A DNA stretch of 40,300 bases from 12-FULL-44-12b sp964348525 (GTDB taxonomy: Bacteria; Patescibacteriota; Minisyncoccia; Phycocordibacterales; Zambryskibacteraceae), in NCBI GenBank assembly GCA_964348525.1, contig CAYGCY010000005.1, positions 1 through 40,300 on the forward strand, given 5' to 3'. A program made the translations under genes and the position numbers. Below, piece after piece: positions 6,529 through 15,218 of the stretch. The stretch's first letter is position 1. Each line of letters starts with the position of its first letter. Below the pieces are notes generated by a model that was given only the letters and a program-made list of their open reading frames with translations, had not been told where the DNA came from and did not search any database.

Positions 6529-7062
6529 ATGGCCGAGAGAACTGGAAGTTTCAACGAGACACACAATGCTGCCAGTGTGATTCGTGGCAGGGCCGTGAAA
6601 GGCTTGCCCTCCAAGCCAGAAGAAATCGATTTGCGATTTCTGTTCATGATCAGTTTCGGCGATACCTACAACGGTGGCAACAATCCTTGCGACGGCACCG
6701 CTTACACCGCTGTTCTGTATGGCAATCAGATTGCCTGGGATAACGACAAGTGGTATTGGCATGGCTCTCGTGAGCAGGGCAATAAATCTGGCAACGAGCT
6801 TTATCGGCGCATGTATCATGCTTCCCAGCTGTACATGAAGATCATGGAGATTGGCCGCGCTCTCTTCTTCCGTGACAAGCTCAAGAAGGGAGTTGACACG
6901 CTCTTTGTGAGCGAGGACGATCTGGGGCTTCTCAAAGATCACCCACAGTGGAAGGAAATGTTCGAAGACTTCGGTCTCAGACTCGAGCCCGTTGTGGGAG
7001 AGGCCAGTCACTTCAAGGTGGTGGTCACCAAGTTCTACGAACCGCCCAAAGAGGTAGATTAA
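6529..7062 (+). CDS. 177-residue hypothetical protein in a GC-richer cassette
   Basis: A soluble 177-residue protein starting MAERTGSFNETHNAASVIRG. It contains DLRFLFMISFGDTYNGGNNPCDGTAYTAVLY (shown in part: FGDTYNGGNNPCDG near 47-60), a helical middle with many Tyr/Met/Arg, and an alternating C-terminal strand HFKVVVTKFYEPP. I do not recognise the family. The ATG at 6529 is preferred over 6484 because GGGGAG (6517-6522) lies six bases before it. Codon use favours C/G third positions, unlike the flanking AT-rich glycan genes, and the gene carries its own consensus promoter and strong terminator. It therefore looks like a self-contained unit placed inside the polysaccharide locus, either acquired or part of a distinct, highly expressed class. 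Confidence 0.75.
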   Translation: MAERTGSFNETHNAASVIRGRAVKGLPSKPEEIDLRFLFMISFGDTYNGGNNPCDGTAYTAVLYGNQIAWDNDKWYWHGSREQGNKSGNELYRRMYHASQLYMKIMEIGRALFFRDKLKKGVDTLFVSEDDLGLLKDHPQWKEMFEDFGLRLEPVVGEASHFKVVVTKFYEPPKEVD

Positions 7063-7089
7063 GGAAGCGACTCTGTCATCGGATAAAAC

Positions 7090-7126
7090 AAGCCCCGCCC
7101 GCGCGTAAGCGTGAGGCGGGGCTTTT
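7090..7126 (+). terminator. Terminator of 6529-7062
   Basis: AAGCCCCGCC (7090-7099) pairs with GGCGGGGCTT (7115-7124), with an inner CGCGCGTAAGCGTG loop that can pair further, followed by TTTTC. Confidence 0.9.
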
Positions 7127-7159
7127 CAATTAATGAGATTTATTGTAGACTGATGGCTC

Positions 7160-8221
7160 ATGAAAATAGCCGTAGTTGGGGCTGGAATTTTTGGTATTAC
7201 CACAGCTGTAAAGCTTGGAAAAGCTGGTTTTGATGTGTATCTGTTTGAAAAAAATGACAAAATCCTCTCCTCTGCTTCGGGGATAAACCAGTACAGGCTT
7301 CACAGGGGGTACCACTATCCAAGAAGCAAATCTACAGCTCTCTCGTCAAAGTATTCAGAAGATTCTTTTAAAAAAGAGTATGGTGAGGCGGTCCTCGAAA
7401 ACAACGACCACTATTACGTAATTGCAAAAGAGAAAAGCAAAATTTCAGGCAAGGACTTTATTAATTTTTGCGTAGACTGTGGGCTAGAACATGAAGAAGA
7501 GAAGCTAGATCATATTTTTGATCATATGGTTGATGTTTCAATAAAAGGCAAAGAATCTCTTTTGGATCCAATAAAGCTTTATGAAATAGCGGAAATAAAA
7601 CTTAGAGAATCAAATATAAAAGTTTATCTTGGTCAAGAGTTTCAGGCCCATCAAATAGACGAGTACGACATTGTGGTTAATTGCACTTATGCCAATTCCA
7701 ATTTCATTTTGGAAAGATATCCTGAAGCCAAAAAAGAGTATCAATTTGAATTATGTGAAAAGCCCGTACTTAAGTTGTCGCCCAAATTTAGAAATAAAAG
7801 TATAGTAATTATGGACGGACCATTTTTCTGCGTTGACCCCTATGCGAATACTGATTTGCATGTAATGGGCAATGTTGTCCATGCGATACACAGGTCAAAC
7901 ACTGGTTTATATCCAGAAATACCAGAAGAATATAAGCCTTTGTTAAATAAAGGCATTGTTAGAAATCCTCCTATTACTAATATAAAAAAGTTTATGGAAG
8001 TCGCTAAGACTTTTATGCCAGAAATTGAAGGAGCAGAGCATGTTGGTTCAATGTACACAGTAAGAACAGTTTTGCCTAATGTGGACCATACAGATGAACG
8101 CCCAACATTAGTCTCAAAGATCGGCGACAAAATAATTCACGTATTTTCAGGGAAAATTGGCAATTGTGTGGAAGCGGCGGAGGAAGTGCTAAAAATTGTT
8201 AAATCTTCACACTCTCGATAG
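7160..8221 (+). CDS. FAD-dependent oxidoreductase (DAO-type)
   Basis: A 353-residue protein that opens with the dinucleotide-binding fingerprint VVGAGIFGITTAVKLGKAG (residues 5-23), ending the second strand at FEKND. Its C-terminal part has a DAO-like fold with TVRTVLPNVDHTDERP and a final GxGNC-like FAD contact (FSGKIGNCVEAAEEV). It probably oxidises an amine, amino acid or sugar derivative using FAD. Its position, next to a Gfo/Idh/MocA dehydrogenase and glycosyltransferases, suggests building or modifying an unusual sugar precursor; the substrate is unknown. The ATG lies 8 bases after TAGACT (7146-7151). The 3' end overlaps the convergent dehydrogenase gene by 23 bases. Confidence 0.85.
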   Translation: MKIAVVGAGIFGITTAVKLGKAGFDVYLFEKNDKILSSASGINQYRLHRGYHYPRSKSTALSSKYSEDSFKKEYGEAVLENNDHYYVIAKEKSKISGKDFINFCVDCGLEHEEEKLDHIFDHMVDVSIKGKESLLDPIKLYEIAEIKLRESNIKVYLGQEFQAHQIDEYDIVVNCTYANSNFILERYPEAKKEYQFELCEKPVLKLSPKFRNKSIVIMDGPFFCVDPYANTDLHVMGNVVHAIHRSNTGLYPEIPEEYKPLLNKGIVRNPPITNIKKFMEVAKTFMPEIEGAEHVGSMYTVRTVLPNVDHTDERPTLVSKIGDKIIHVFSGKIGNCVEAAEEVLKIVKSSHSR

Positions 8222-9038
8222 TTTTATATACAGCCAAGGCAAAATCACCGTTCATTTTCGGCGTCTTTTCATTCTCTAGGGCGGTCAGAAAGTCTTTTAT
8301 TTCGTTTGCAACAGGTGAAGTGGTATCTATTTCTATTTGTTCCAACTCTCTATTTTCCTGATTTACTTTGAACAACTTGTTTCCACTTATAATGAATATG
8401 TCTTTATCGGTAATGATGGTAGCAGATTTTTCTGCAGTGCCAGAAGTTCTATTTATATATGAAACTATCTCTTCATTGTTTTCACCCAAGAATTTGGTTA
8501 TTGTAATGTCTGATTCGGATATTACTTTTGTCCTATGATGGAATACAGGTGTTATATTTTGTAGTCCTAGATATTTAGCTACTGATATATCATGAGAAAG
8601 TAAATGGGGAACAGCGTCATTTTCAAAAGTGCCCCACTTATTCCACTCAAAAGCCATGCCGATTATTTGGTGCCCCGCTATCAACTCTTTTATTTTTTGG
8701 ATAGCTGGGTGATGGGGGAACTCATATCCCACAGCGAAGACTAAGTTTTTAGCTCGTGCCATTTCTACTATCTCCGCTAATTCAGAAGAACTGCTGGTGC
8801 CAGGCTTTTCCAAAAATAGATGCTTCCCAGCCGTTATAACTTTTTTTGCTACTTCAAAATGTGTTTTGGTGGGTGTTGCCACAAAAACGGCTTCTATTTC
8901 AGGGTCTGAAAAAACCACATTCAAATCGGTTTTGTTGTCACATTTATATTTCACCTCGACCTGCTTCTCTAATTCAGCAAGGAGATTTTTTCCCCAATGG
9001 CCAATGCCTATAATTGCTATTTTGTGCTCTTTGGACAT
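8199..9038 (-). CDS. Gfo/Idh/MocA-family NAD(P)-dependent dehydrogenase
   Basis: A 279-residue protein with an N-terminal Rossmann fold (KIAIIGIGHWGKNLLAELE, residues 6-24) and the family signature VFVATPTKTHFEVAKK..GKHLFLEKPGT around residues 52-80, where the EKP lysine is a catalytic/cofactor residue. The C-terminal half is the alpha/beta sheet domain, somewhat short for the family. Such enzymes oxidise or reduce sugars, often UDP-sugars, in surface glycan pathways. It is divergent from 9056 across only 17 bases and convergent with the FAD enzyme. TATAAT on the minus strand (plus 9049-9054) ends 10 bases before its ATG. Confidence 0.88.
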   Translation of the reverse strand: MSKEHKIAIIGIGHWGKNLLAELEKQVEVKYKCDNKTDLNVVFSDPEIEAVFVATPTKTHFEVAKKVITAGKHLFLEKPGTSSSSELAEIVEMARAKNLVFAVGYEFPHHPAIQKIKELIAGHQIIGMAFEWNKWGTFENDAVPHLLSHDISVAKYLGLQNITPVFHHRTKVISESDITITKFLGENNEEIVSYINRTSGTAEKSATIITDKDIFIISGNKLFKVNQENRELEQIEIDTTSPVANEIKDFLTALENEKTPKMNGDFALAVYKTIESVKI

Positions 9039-9054
9039 AATAGAGGTAATTATA
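9036..9054. promoter_or_regulatory. Overlapping divergent -10 boxes
   Basis: Plus CATAAT (9036-9041) overlaps the start codon of the minus gene, while minus TATAAT (plus 9049-9054) abuts the start of the plus gene at 9056. With 17 bases between the two start codons, both mRNAs must have almost no leader, and the two polymerases cannot bind together. Confidence 0.5.
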
Positions 9055-9055
9055 T

Positions 9056-10168
9056 ATGCAAATTCTCTTGGCTGCAGGGATATTCTATCCAGATGTCGGT
9101 GGACCCGCCATACATGTCAGAAAGATAGCCGAAAGGCTAAAAAAGGAAGGTTTTAGGCCTGTTGTAGTGGCTTATGGCAACGATCACTCAAACACAGATC
9201 TTGGCTTTAAAGTCATTCGCATTTCTAGAAAACTTCCTAAGATTTTACAATGGTTTTTCTATTTTCTTGCCCTTTTAATTTACGCCCCATTTTCTAAACT
9301 GGTTTACGCTTTTGATCCAACATCTGCAGGGATTCCAGCAAGCGTTATTGCAAGAATTTTTGCAAAGCCTTTTATTATTAGGATTGGAGGGGACCCAATT
9401 TGGGAAAGAGAAGCTGAACAGGGAAGAAGATTAATGCCTATTGAAAAATATTATCAGCTTGGTTTGTACAAAAAAGACAAACCGAAGCTTTTTCAAGCGA
9501 TAAAATCAATGCTCACAACGGCTAAATTTGTGATTGTTTATAATCAAGGTTTTAAAGATTTTTATTCAAAATATTATGGAGTAAGAGAAGAAATAATAAG
9601 CATCATAAAAAACCCAGTGTTTAAAAGAGAGCTAGCAGAGTCGGTTTTGCCAAAGGAGCCTATAATTTTGTTTGCTGGTCGTTTTGTTAGCTATAAAAAT
9701 TTACCTTTAGTTATTGATGCTTTTAAAGATATAGGAATAGGAAAATTTATTCTTATTGGTTCTGGTCCAGACAAAGAAAAACTAGTTAACATGGTCAGTT
9801 CTCTCTCTTTAGAAGATAAAGTTATATTTTTAGATTCAGTACCGCAAGAAACCCTCTTCAAATATATTAGGGAATCTAGTATTTGTATCGGTCCTGCCCT
9901 TAGTGAATTCAACCCTAATTTTATTTTAGAAGCATTATCATTTGGGAAGCCTGTATTACTTTCTAAGGGTCACGGCCTTTCTGTAGATTTACCAAAAGAA
10001 TTTCTATTTAACCCAGAAGACAAAGAAGAGCTAAAACAAAAACTAACGTATTTATTTGATGAAAAAAATTATGAGGAAGCTGTTTCTGTTGTTAATAAAT
10101 TACCAATGAACCAATCATGGGAAAATGTTACTGATGAACACATGCAGATTATAAAAAAACTTGTATGA
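9056..10168 (+). CDS. Glycosyltransferase family 4
   Basis: A 370-residue GT-B enzyme. The N-terminus QILLAAGIFYPDVGGPAIHV holds the Gly-rich acceptor loop, a hydrophobic stretch near 70-85 (WFFYFLALLIYAP) may bind the membrane, and the donor domain has ILFAGRFVSYKNLPLVIDAF and E-x7-E in SEFNPNFILEALSFGKPV. It adds one sugar in surface glycan assembly. It is co-transcribed with the next gene, which starts inside its stop codon (ATGA overlap). Confidence 0.9.
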   Translation: MQILLAAGIFYPDVGGPAIHVRKIAERLKKEGFRPVVVAYGNDHSNTDLGFKVIRISRKLPKILQWFFYFLALLIYAPFSKLVYAFDPTSAGIPASVIARIFAKPFIIRIGGDPIWEREAEQGRRLMPIEKYYQLGLYKKDKPKLFQAIKSMLTTAKFVIVYNQGFKDFYSKYYGVREEIISIIKNPVFKRELAESVLPKEPIILFAGRFVSYKNLPLVIDAFKDIGIGKFILIGSGPDKEKLVNMVSSLSLEDKVIFLDSVPQETLFKYIRESSICIGPALSEFNPNFILEALSFGKPVLLSKGHGLSVDLPKEFLFNPEDKEELKQKLTYLFDEKNYEEAVSVVNKLPMNQSWENVTDEHMQIIKKLV

Positions 10169-11301
10169 ACCAAAAGGAGATTAATGTATTAATGTTTAGT
10201 GGTGATCCTCGATTAGCAAATCCACAATCAGCCGTTGCCTTACGCTTGGCCTCGTACTCTGTTTTAGCTCATAAAATTTTTATAGTAGTTTCTGGGAAAG
10301 GAGTTGAGTATAAATTAGCAGAAAATATTGTCGTGTTTCCTATAGGTAGAGGTTGGCCATTTTTACGAGTCAAAGGAATTATAAAAAAAGCAAAAGAAAT
10401 AATTCTCAAAAATAATCTGAATCCGCAAAATACTATTATTACCACCCAAGATCCATTTGATACAGGAACTGCCGGTGTCCTTTTAAAAAAGGAATTTAAT
10501 ATCCCGCTCGAGCTTCAAATACATGGAGACATAATGAGTCCATGGTTTAGTGGACAATCTTTTCTCCATAAAATAAGAGTTTCAAGATTAAAAGAAGTCT
10601 TACAAACAGCAGACACGATAAGAGTTGTATCTAATACCATCGCTGAATCGATTTCAAAAATTGTTGATAAAGATAAAATTTATGTTTTGCCAATAGCTAT
10701 TAAAAAACCACTAGACTATGGAAATAGAAACTTTCTTTCTAATAAATATCTCGGGCTTGGTTTTATTATGCTAACTATTGCAAGGTTAGAGCCAGAAAAA
10801 AATGTTGCTCAAGCAATACGACTTTTACAAAAGGTATTAACTATTGAGCCGAGGGCAGGTTTAATTATTGTTGGAGATGGTTCACAAAGAAAAAAATTAG
10901 AAAAACTTTCTAAAAAACTTGGGATTAAGGACCATGTGTCATTTGAAGGTTGGCAGGAAGATACTAAAGATTATTTTGCTTCTGCACACCTGTATTTACA
11001 GACGAGTTTTTTTGAAGGTTATGGGATGGCAATTGCAGAAGCCGCGCTTGCTGGGCGAGCTATTCTTTCGACAGATGTGGGCGTTGCTCATGATTTAGCC
11101 AAATTAAATTCTGCACTCGTAGCGCCGGTTGATGATGATGAAAAATTATTTGAACAGGCGAAAATACTACTAGACCAAGAAAGGAGAACGATTATGGGGA
11201 TTTCTGCCCAAAGAGTAATAGATAGTCTTATTGTTTCTAAAGAAAAATTTTTACAAGTACAAAATAATCGCTGGCAACTTATGCTTGAAAATATTCAATA
11301 A
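10165..11301 (+). CDS. Glycosyltransferase family 4
   Basis: A 378-residue GT-B enzyme. The N-terminal domain begins INVLMFSGDPR; the donor domain carries LTIARLEPEKNVAQAIRLL, a GDGSQRKKLE turn and E-x7-E in FEGYGMAIAEAALAGRAILSTDVG. It shares a four-base ATGA overlap with the upstream glycosyltransferase, so the two are probably translationally coupled and act in consecutive sugar additions. There is no Shine-Dalgarno. Donor and linkage cannot be inferred. Confidence 0.9.
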   Translation: MNQKEINVLMFSGDPRLANPQSAVALRLASYSVLAHKIFIVVSGKGVEYKLAENIVVFPIGRGWPFLRVKGIIKKAKEIILKNNLNPQNTIITTQDPFDTGTAGVLLKKEFNIPLELQIHGDIMSPWFSGQSFLHKIRVSRLKEVLQTADTIRVVSNTIAESISKIVDKDKIYVLPIAIKKPLDYGNRNFLSNKYLGLGFIMLTIARLEPEKNVAQAIRLLQKVLTIEPRAGLIIVGDGSQRKKLEKLSKKLGIKDHVSFEGWQEDTKDYFASAHLYLQTSFFEGYGMAIAEAALAGRAILSTDVGVAHDLAKLNSALVAPVDDDEKLFEQAKILLDQERRTIMGISAQRVIDSLIVSKEKFLQVQNNRWQLMLENIQ

Positions 11302-11383
11302 ATAGGCTAGTATTTTGAGTACAATATGTTAAAACGACAGTCCAACCTGTCTGTTAGCCGTGTTTCTCATCCCGTAAAAATAT

Positions 11384-12313
11384 ATGAAGGGTAAAAAAAT
11401 CGTTGTAACTGGCGGTGCTGGGTTTATAGGCTCACACATAGTTGATGGGCTTTTAGACATTGGTGCCGAGGTATTTGTAATTGATGATTTCTCTACTGGC
11501 AGTCGAGACAACCTGAAGCACGTCATAGATAAAATCAGGTTGGTTGAAGGCTCAATTTTAAACACCGATTTACTCAAAGAAATATTTAGAGGTGCCTTTG
11601 CTGTTATACATATGGCGGCCCTCCCTTCTGTACCTAAAAGTATAGAGCTCCCAATGCAAACCAAGATGGTAAATTCTGTCGGCACACTCTCTGTGTTTTT
11701 GGCTGCAAGAGATTCTGGTGTTGACCGCGTCATTTATGCTTCATCAAGCTCGGTCTATGGTGATACGCCAGTACTCCCAAAGGTGGAAACTATGCCAACA
11801 AACCCTCTTTCGCCTTATGCCGTGCATAAATTAACCGCAGAGCTGTATGGGAGGATATTTAATTCAATGTATGGGCTCAAAACAATTGGGTTAAGATTCT
11901 TCAATATCTTTGGCCCACGCCAAAATCCACATAGTCCATATTCAGCTGTAATTCCTAAATTTATTGCACTTATTAAAAAAGGTGAGGCGCCTGTAATATT
12001 TGGCGACGGGGAACATACAAGAGATTTCACTTACGTTAAAAATGCTGTACAAGCAAACCTAAAAGCATTAACCACCAAAAAAGGTTTTGGTGAGGTATAT
12101 AACGTTGCGTCTGGTGGGCAAATCTCCCTAAACGATTTGGTTAGAAGTATTAACAAACTTGCAAAAAAAACCATAAAACCCACCTATGTTCCACCTAGGC
12201 AGGGCGATATAAAGGATAGCTTCGCTGACATAAGAAAGGCTAAAAAAACTTTTGGCTACAAACCTGATGTGACGTTTGAGGAGGGACTAGACATAACAAT
12301 AAAGTCTATATAA
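11384..12313 (+). CDS. NAD-dependent NDP-sugar epimerase/dehydratase (extended SDR)
   Basis: A 309-residue extended short-chain dehydrogenase. NAD is bound by GGAGFIGSHIVDGLL (residues 9-23) and the next acidic strand VIDDFSTGS. The catalytic set is Ser/Ser in ASSSSVYG and Y-x3-K in SPYAVHKLTAE (about residue 145). The C-terminal part has RFFNIFGPRQNP, which contacts the nucleotide sugar, and RQGDI. Closest in character to UDP-glucose/UDP-GlcNAc 4-epimerases (GalE/WbpP-like); exact substrate not certain. It supplies an activated sugar for the surrounding glycosyltransferases. A TACAAT box at 11320-11325 would give a leader of about 50 bases containing a GACAG/CTGTC hairpin. Confidence 0.9.
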   Translation: MKGKKIVVTGGAGFIGSHIVDGLLDIGAEVFVIDDFSTGSRDNLKHVIDKIRLVEGSILNTDLLKEIFRGAFAVIHMAALPSVPKSIELPMQTKMVNSVGTLSVFLAARDSGVDRVIYASSSSVYGDTPVLPKVETMPTNPLSPYAVHKLTAELYGRIFNSMYGLKTIGLRFFNIFGPRQNPHSPYSAVIPKFIALIKKGEAPVIFGDGEHTRDFTYVKNAVQANLKALTTKKGFGEVYNVASGGQISLNDLVRSINKLAKKTIKPTYVPPRQGDIKDSFADIRKAKKTFGYKPDVTFEEGLDITIKSI

Positions 12314-12323
12314 TACAAATTAT

Positions 12324-13382
12324 ATGAAAAACAGAATTCTTATATTGACGCAAACGATAGATAAAACAGACAGAGAATTAGGATTTTTCCATGCTTGGGC
12401 AACCGAATTTGCCAAACATTCAGATCCGTTGACAATCATATGTCTCAAAAGAGGGGAATATGATTTTCCTAAACATGTGAAAGTCCTAACCCTTGGCAAG
12501 GAAAGCATGTCGGAATACAAACAATCCAAAAAAAGAATTAGATATATATATAGGTTTTACAAATACATTTGGCAGGAGAGAAATAATTACGATTCAGTTT
12601 TTGTACATATGAATGAGGAGTATATTATTTTAGGTTTTTTACTTTGGAAAATTTTAGGTAAGAAAATAACCCTATGGAGGAACCATCTTCAAGGTACCGC
12701 CTTTACAAGGTTTGCTGTGGCGTTGTCACAAAGAGTGTTTTGCACCTCACCTAAATCATTTACTGCACAATTCGATAAAACCAAAATAATGCCCGCAGGC
12801 GTTGATATGGGTTTATATAGAAAAAGTAGCACGCTCCCAACACCTAGGTCTGTACTCTTTTTTGGCAGGCTGTCACCTGTTAAGAACGTCCATGTATTTA
12901 TTGAAGCGATCAATGCTCTTGATGGCAATGGTTTTGATTTTCATGCAGATATTGTGGGGTCACCTGCTAACCCAGAAGACTTTGAGTATGAAAAAACTCT
13001 CCACAAGCTTGGCGACAATCTAGTATCAAAAAATAAACTCACGTTCAAAAAAGGTGTGGCACACGAAGAAACTGCAACTCTCTATGGCCATTATTCCCTG
13101 TATGTAAATCTGACTCCTGATGGTAGTTTTGATAAAACAATGCTTGAAGGTATGGCATCAGGTACCCCAGTTTTAGTTTCGAACTCTGTTTTTAGAGGTT
13201 ATATTCCCGAAGAATGCCAATTAATGAGCTTGGAAGCGGGTAGTGCGAGTGAGAAGATAAAGCACTTGCTTTCGTTAAATGATATTGAAAGAAACCAATT
13301 GGGAGACAAATTAGCCAAATACGCAGACGAAACCCACAGTCTAAGACACTTGGTAGATTTGTTAGTGGGCGAATTAATTTAA
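12324..13382 (+). CDS. Glycosyltransferase family 4-like
   Basis: A 352-residue GT-B enzyme. The donor domain is clear (SVLFFGRLSPVKNVHVFIEAI, then LYVNLTPDGSFDKTMLEGMASGTPVLVS). The usual E-x7-E motif is altered: the first Glu position is Gly, leaving the second Glu in LEGMASG, so donor binding may differ or the enzyme may be diverged. The N-terminal domain lacks the typical GGAE loop. TATAAT (12309-12314) ends 9 bases before the ATG and overlaps the upstream stop codon, so this gene can also have its own nearly leaderless mRNA. Confidence 0.83.
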   Translation: MKNRILILTQTIDKTDRELGFFHAWATEFAKHSDPLTIICLKRGEYDFPKHVKVLTLGKESMSEYKQSKKRIRYIYRFYKYIWQERNNYDSVFVHMNEEYIILGFLLWKILGKKITLWRNHLQGTAFTRFAVALSQRVFCTSPKSFTAQFDKTKIMPAGVDMGLYRKSSTLPTPRSVLFFGRLSPVKNVHVFIEAINALDGNGFDFHADIVGSPANPEDFEYEKTLHKLGDNLVSKNKLTFKKGVAHEETATLYGHYSLYVNLTPDGSFDKTMLEGMASGTPVLVSNSVFRGYIPEECQLMSLEAGSASEKIKHLLSLNDIERNQLGDKLAKYADETHSLRHLVDLLVGELI

Positions 13383-13392
13383 ATGCATTTTT

Positions 13393-14301
13393 ATGAAGTC
13401 TACTTCGCTTCATAATTATAATGCCGACCGTGGTTTAAATAGATATCAAAAAATACTCTATCTTTTTCTCAATTGGTTAAATAATCTTTTCCCATATTCC
13501 AATTTAGACGAAAGAATAAGGCTTAACAAATTCAATTTTAATGGCTGGCAAGATAAGTGGCCTCTTACTTATAAAGATAGTTCTGTAGCAAGAAAATTTT
13601 CCGACCTGTTTTGGATGTCTCTCCCGTGGAAGGCCATTGAAGAAGAACTGAACAAAATAAATGTTTTTGATACTGGATGTGGGTCCGGTAATTATGGAGC
13701 ACGCCTATTTGATTCCAGTCTGGGGGCAATAAACTCGTATACTGGAGTTGACGCTAAGGAAAGGTCTAATTGGGGTGATTTGATGAGTAAATACAAAAAT
13801 TTTTTACTCATAAAATCTTCCTCAAATGATATTAGCTCCATAATTCCCCAAGACACGAATCTATTTATAACCCAAACAGCGATAGAGCACTTTGATAACG
13901 ATTTAAGTTTTTTTGAGCAAATAAAAGCCCATATAGAAAAAAGTAATAAGCCAAGTCTTCAAATACATATTTTTCCAGCTGCTGCCACATTGCCTTTGTA
14001 TTTTTTTCATGGCTTGAGACAGTACACCCCAAGAAATATTTCAAAGATAACTAGAATCTTTGGGAATAATTCAAAGTTCATTCTTTTTGGTTTAGGCGGG
14101 GGAAGGGGGAAAAGAGTGCATTTTAAATATTTTACTTGGCCAGTTTTAATCACAAGGAAATTTAAAAAGCCAACCTTTGACGCTGAACAATATGACGTGG
14201 AGCTAAAAAAGGCATTTGAAGCTGATGTCGAGAAAAGCACTAAGTCTCCTATTTTCTGGGCTTTGATAATTCACACAAATTCTCAACGGAAAATATGGTA
14301 G
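13393..14301 (+). CDS. SAM-dependent methyltransferase, class I
   Basis: A 302-residue protein with SAM motif I NVFDTGCGSGNYGARLF (about residues 92-108), an acidic motif II strand YTGVDAKE and a motif IV-like TNLFITQTAIEHFDND. The C-terminal 120 residues are basic and aromatic and may bind a glycan or lipid substrate. It probably methylates a sugar or lipid-linked intermediate of this locus. It follows the upstream glycosyltransferase by 10 bases, and its 3' end overlaps the convergent GT2 gene by 19 bases. Confidence 0.8.
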   Translation: MKSTSLHNYNADRGLNRYQKILYLFLNWLNNLFPYSNLDERIRLNKFNFNGWQDKWPLTYKDSSVARKFSDLFWMSLPWKAIEEELNKINVFDTGCGSGNYGARLFDSSLGAINSYTGVDAKERSNWGDLMSKYKNFLLIKSSSNDISSIIPQDTNLFITQTAIEHFDNDLSFFEQIKAHIEKSNKPSLQIHIFPAAATLPLYFFHGLRQYTPRNISKITRIFGNNSKFILFGLGGGRGKRVHFKYFTWPVLITRKFKKPTFDAEQYDVELKKAFEADVEKSTKSPIFWALIIHTNSQRKIW

Positions 14302-15218
14302 ATTTCTTTCACTAAATATTTAGTGAGAAACACCGAGAGAGTGAACAATCTCCAATATATAAAGGGAGCTTTTCGTAGACCCAGTCTTTCTTTTCTACAG
14401 AAATTTGTGGCGGCCGATAAATATGCGATAAAAACAATAAAGAGCCTACTTATTGGAAGAGGCATTTCTTGTCTGATTCTTATCAGGGTTTTTTCTGCTT
14501 TCCCACTTAAAGCCACGTATCTTTTTATGTTGGTAATAGTGTTGTGGGCAGATATTGCTCTTTTGTCTAAATTTAGTGTTCTGGTAAATGAGTTAGGGAA
14601 GATCCTGTAGCGCAATAGGGGTTCGTCCATATTTGCAAAGTGAGTATCTGTGGTAAAGAGTAGACGGCTCCACAATTCGTAATCTTCGGAGTTTGAAAGA
14701 CTTTCATCGTATAAATTATTTTTCAAAATCTCTGTCCTTGCCATAACGGTCGGATGATACATTGGTGTAGAAAATAAACTGCTCCACTTTATATTTATGT
14801 GGTCTCTGTCCCTTTTTAGAGTTTTGATGGCTCTATTGTTTTCATCAATCACAATAATTGACGACCCGACCACTCCAACTTTTGGATGAGAATTTAAAAA
14901 AGCGACCTGTTTTGCAAATCTATTTTTGACACAAATATCGTCAGCATCCATTCTTGCTATAAATTCTCCACGAGCTATCTTAATGCCAACATTAAATGAG
15001 TAAGCAAGCCCTTTGTTTTCTCCATTATCTAAGTAAACAATTCGTGGGTCATTTATGGATTTAACAATACTCTCTGTTGAGTCCGTTGAACCGTCGTTTA
15101 TAAAAATTAACTCAAAATTTGTAAATGTTTGTGCGAGTACGCTATCAATAGCCTCTTTTAAAAAGCGTTCAGCGTTATATCCCGGCATTACTACACTTAT
15201 TGTTGGTTTATTAGACAT
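14283..15218 (-). CDS. Glycosyltransferase family 2
   Basis: A 311-residue GT-A enzyme. The opening strand is TISVVMPGYNAERFLKEAI, the nucleotide-binding acidic motif is INDGSTDST, and the metal-binding DxD is in ARMDADD (about residues 91-97). A C-terminal amphipathic/hydrophobic part (near 260-300) may bind the membrane. It is an inverting transferase that adds a sugar to the surface glycan. It is last of the minus-strand operon 18601 to 14283 and overlaps the upstream gene by 8 bases. Confidence 0.92.
   Translation of the reverse strand: MSNKPTISVVMPGYNAERFLKEAIDSVLAQTFTNFELIFINDGSTDSTESIVKSINDPRIVYLDNGENKGLAYSFNVGIKIARGEFIARMDADDICVKNRFAKQVAFLNSHPKVGVVGSSIIVIDENNRAIKTLKRDRDHINIKWSSLFSTPMYHPTVMARTEILKNNLYDESLSNSEDYELWSRLLFTTDTHFANMDEPLLRYRIFPNSFTRTLNLDKRAISAHNTITNIKRYVALSGKAEKTLIRIRQEMPLPISRLFIVFIAYLSAATNFCRKERLGLRKAPFIYWRLFTLSVFLTKYLVKEIYHIFR

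Noticed and set aside
11326..11394. 22-codon upstream frame ending over the epimerase start
   Set aside because: The -10 box TACAAT directly abuts its ATG, so transcription would begin downstream of that codon.
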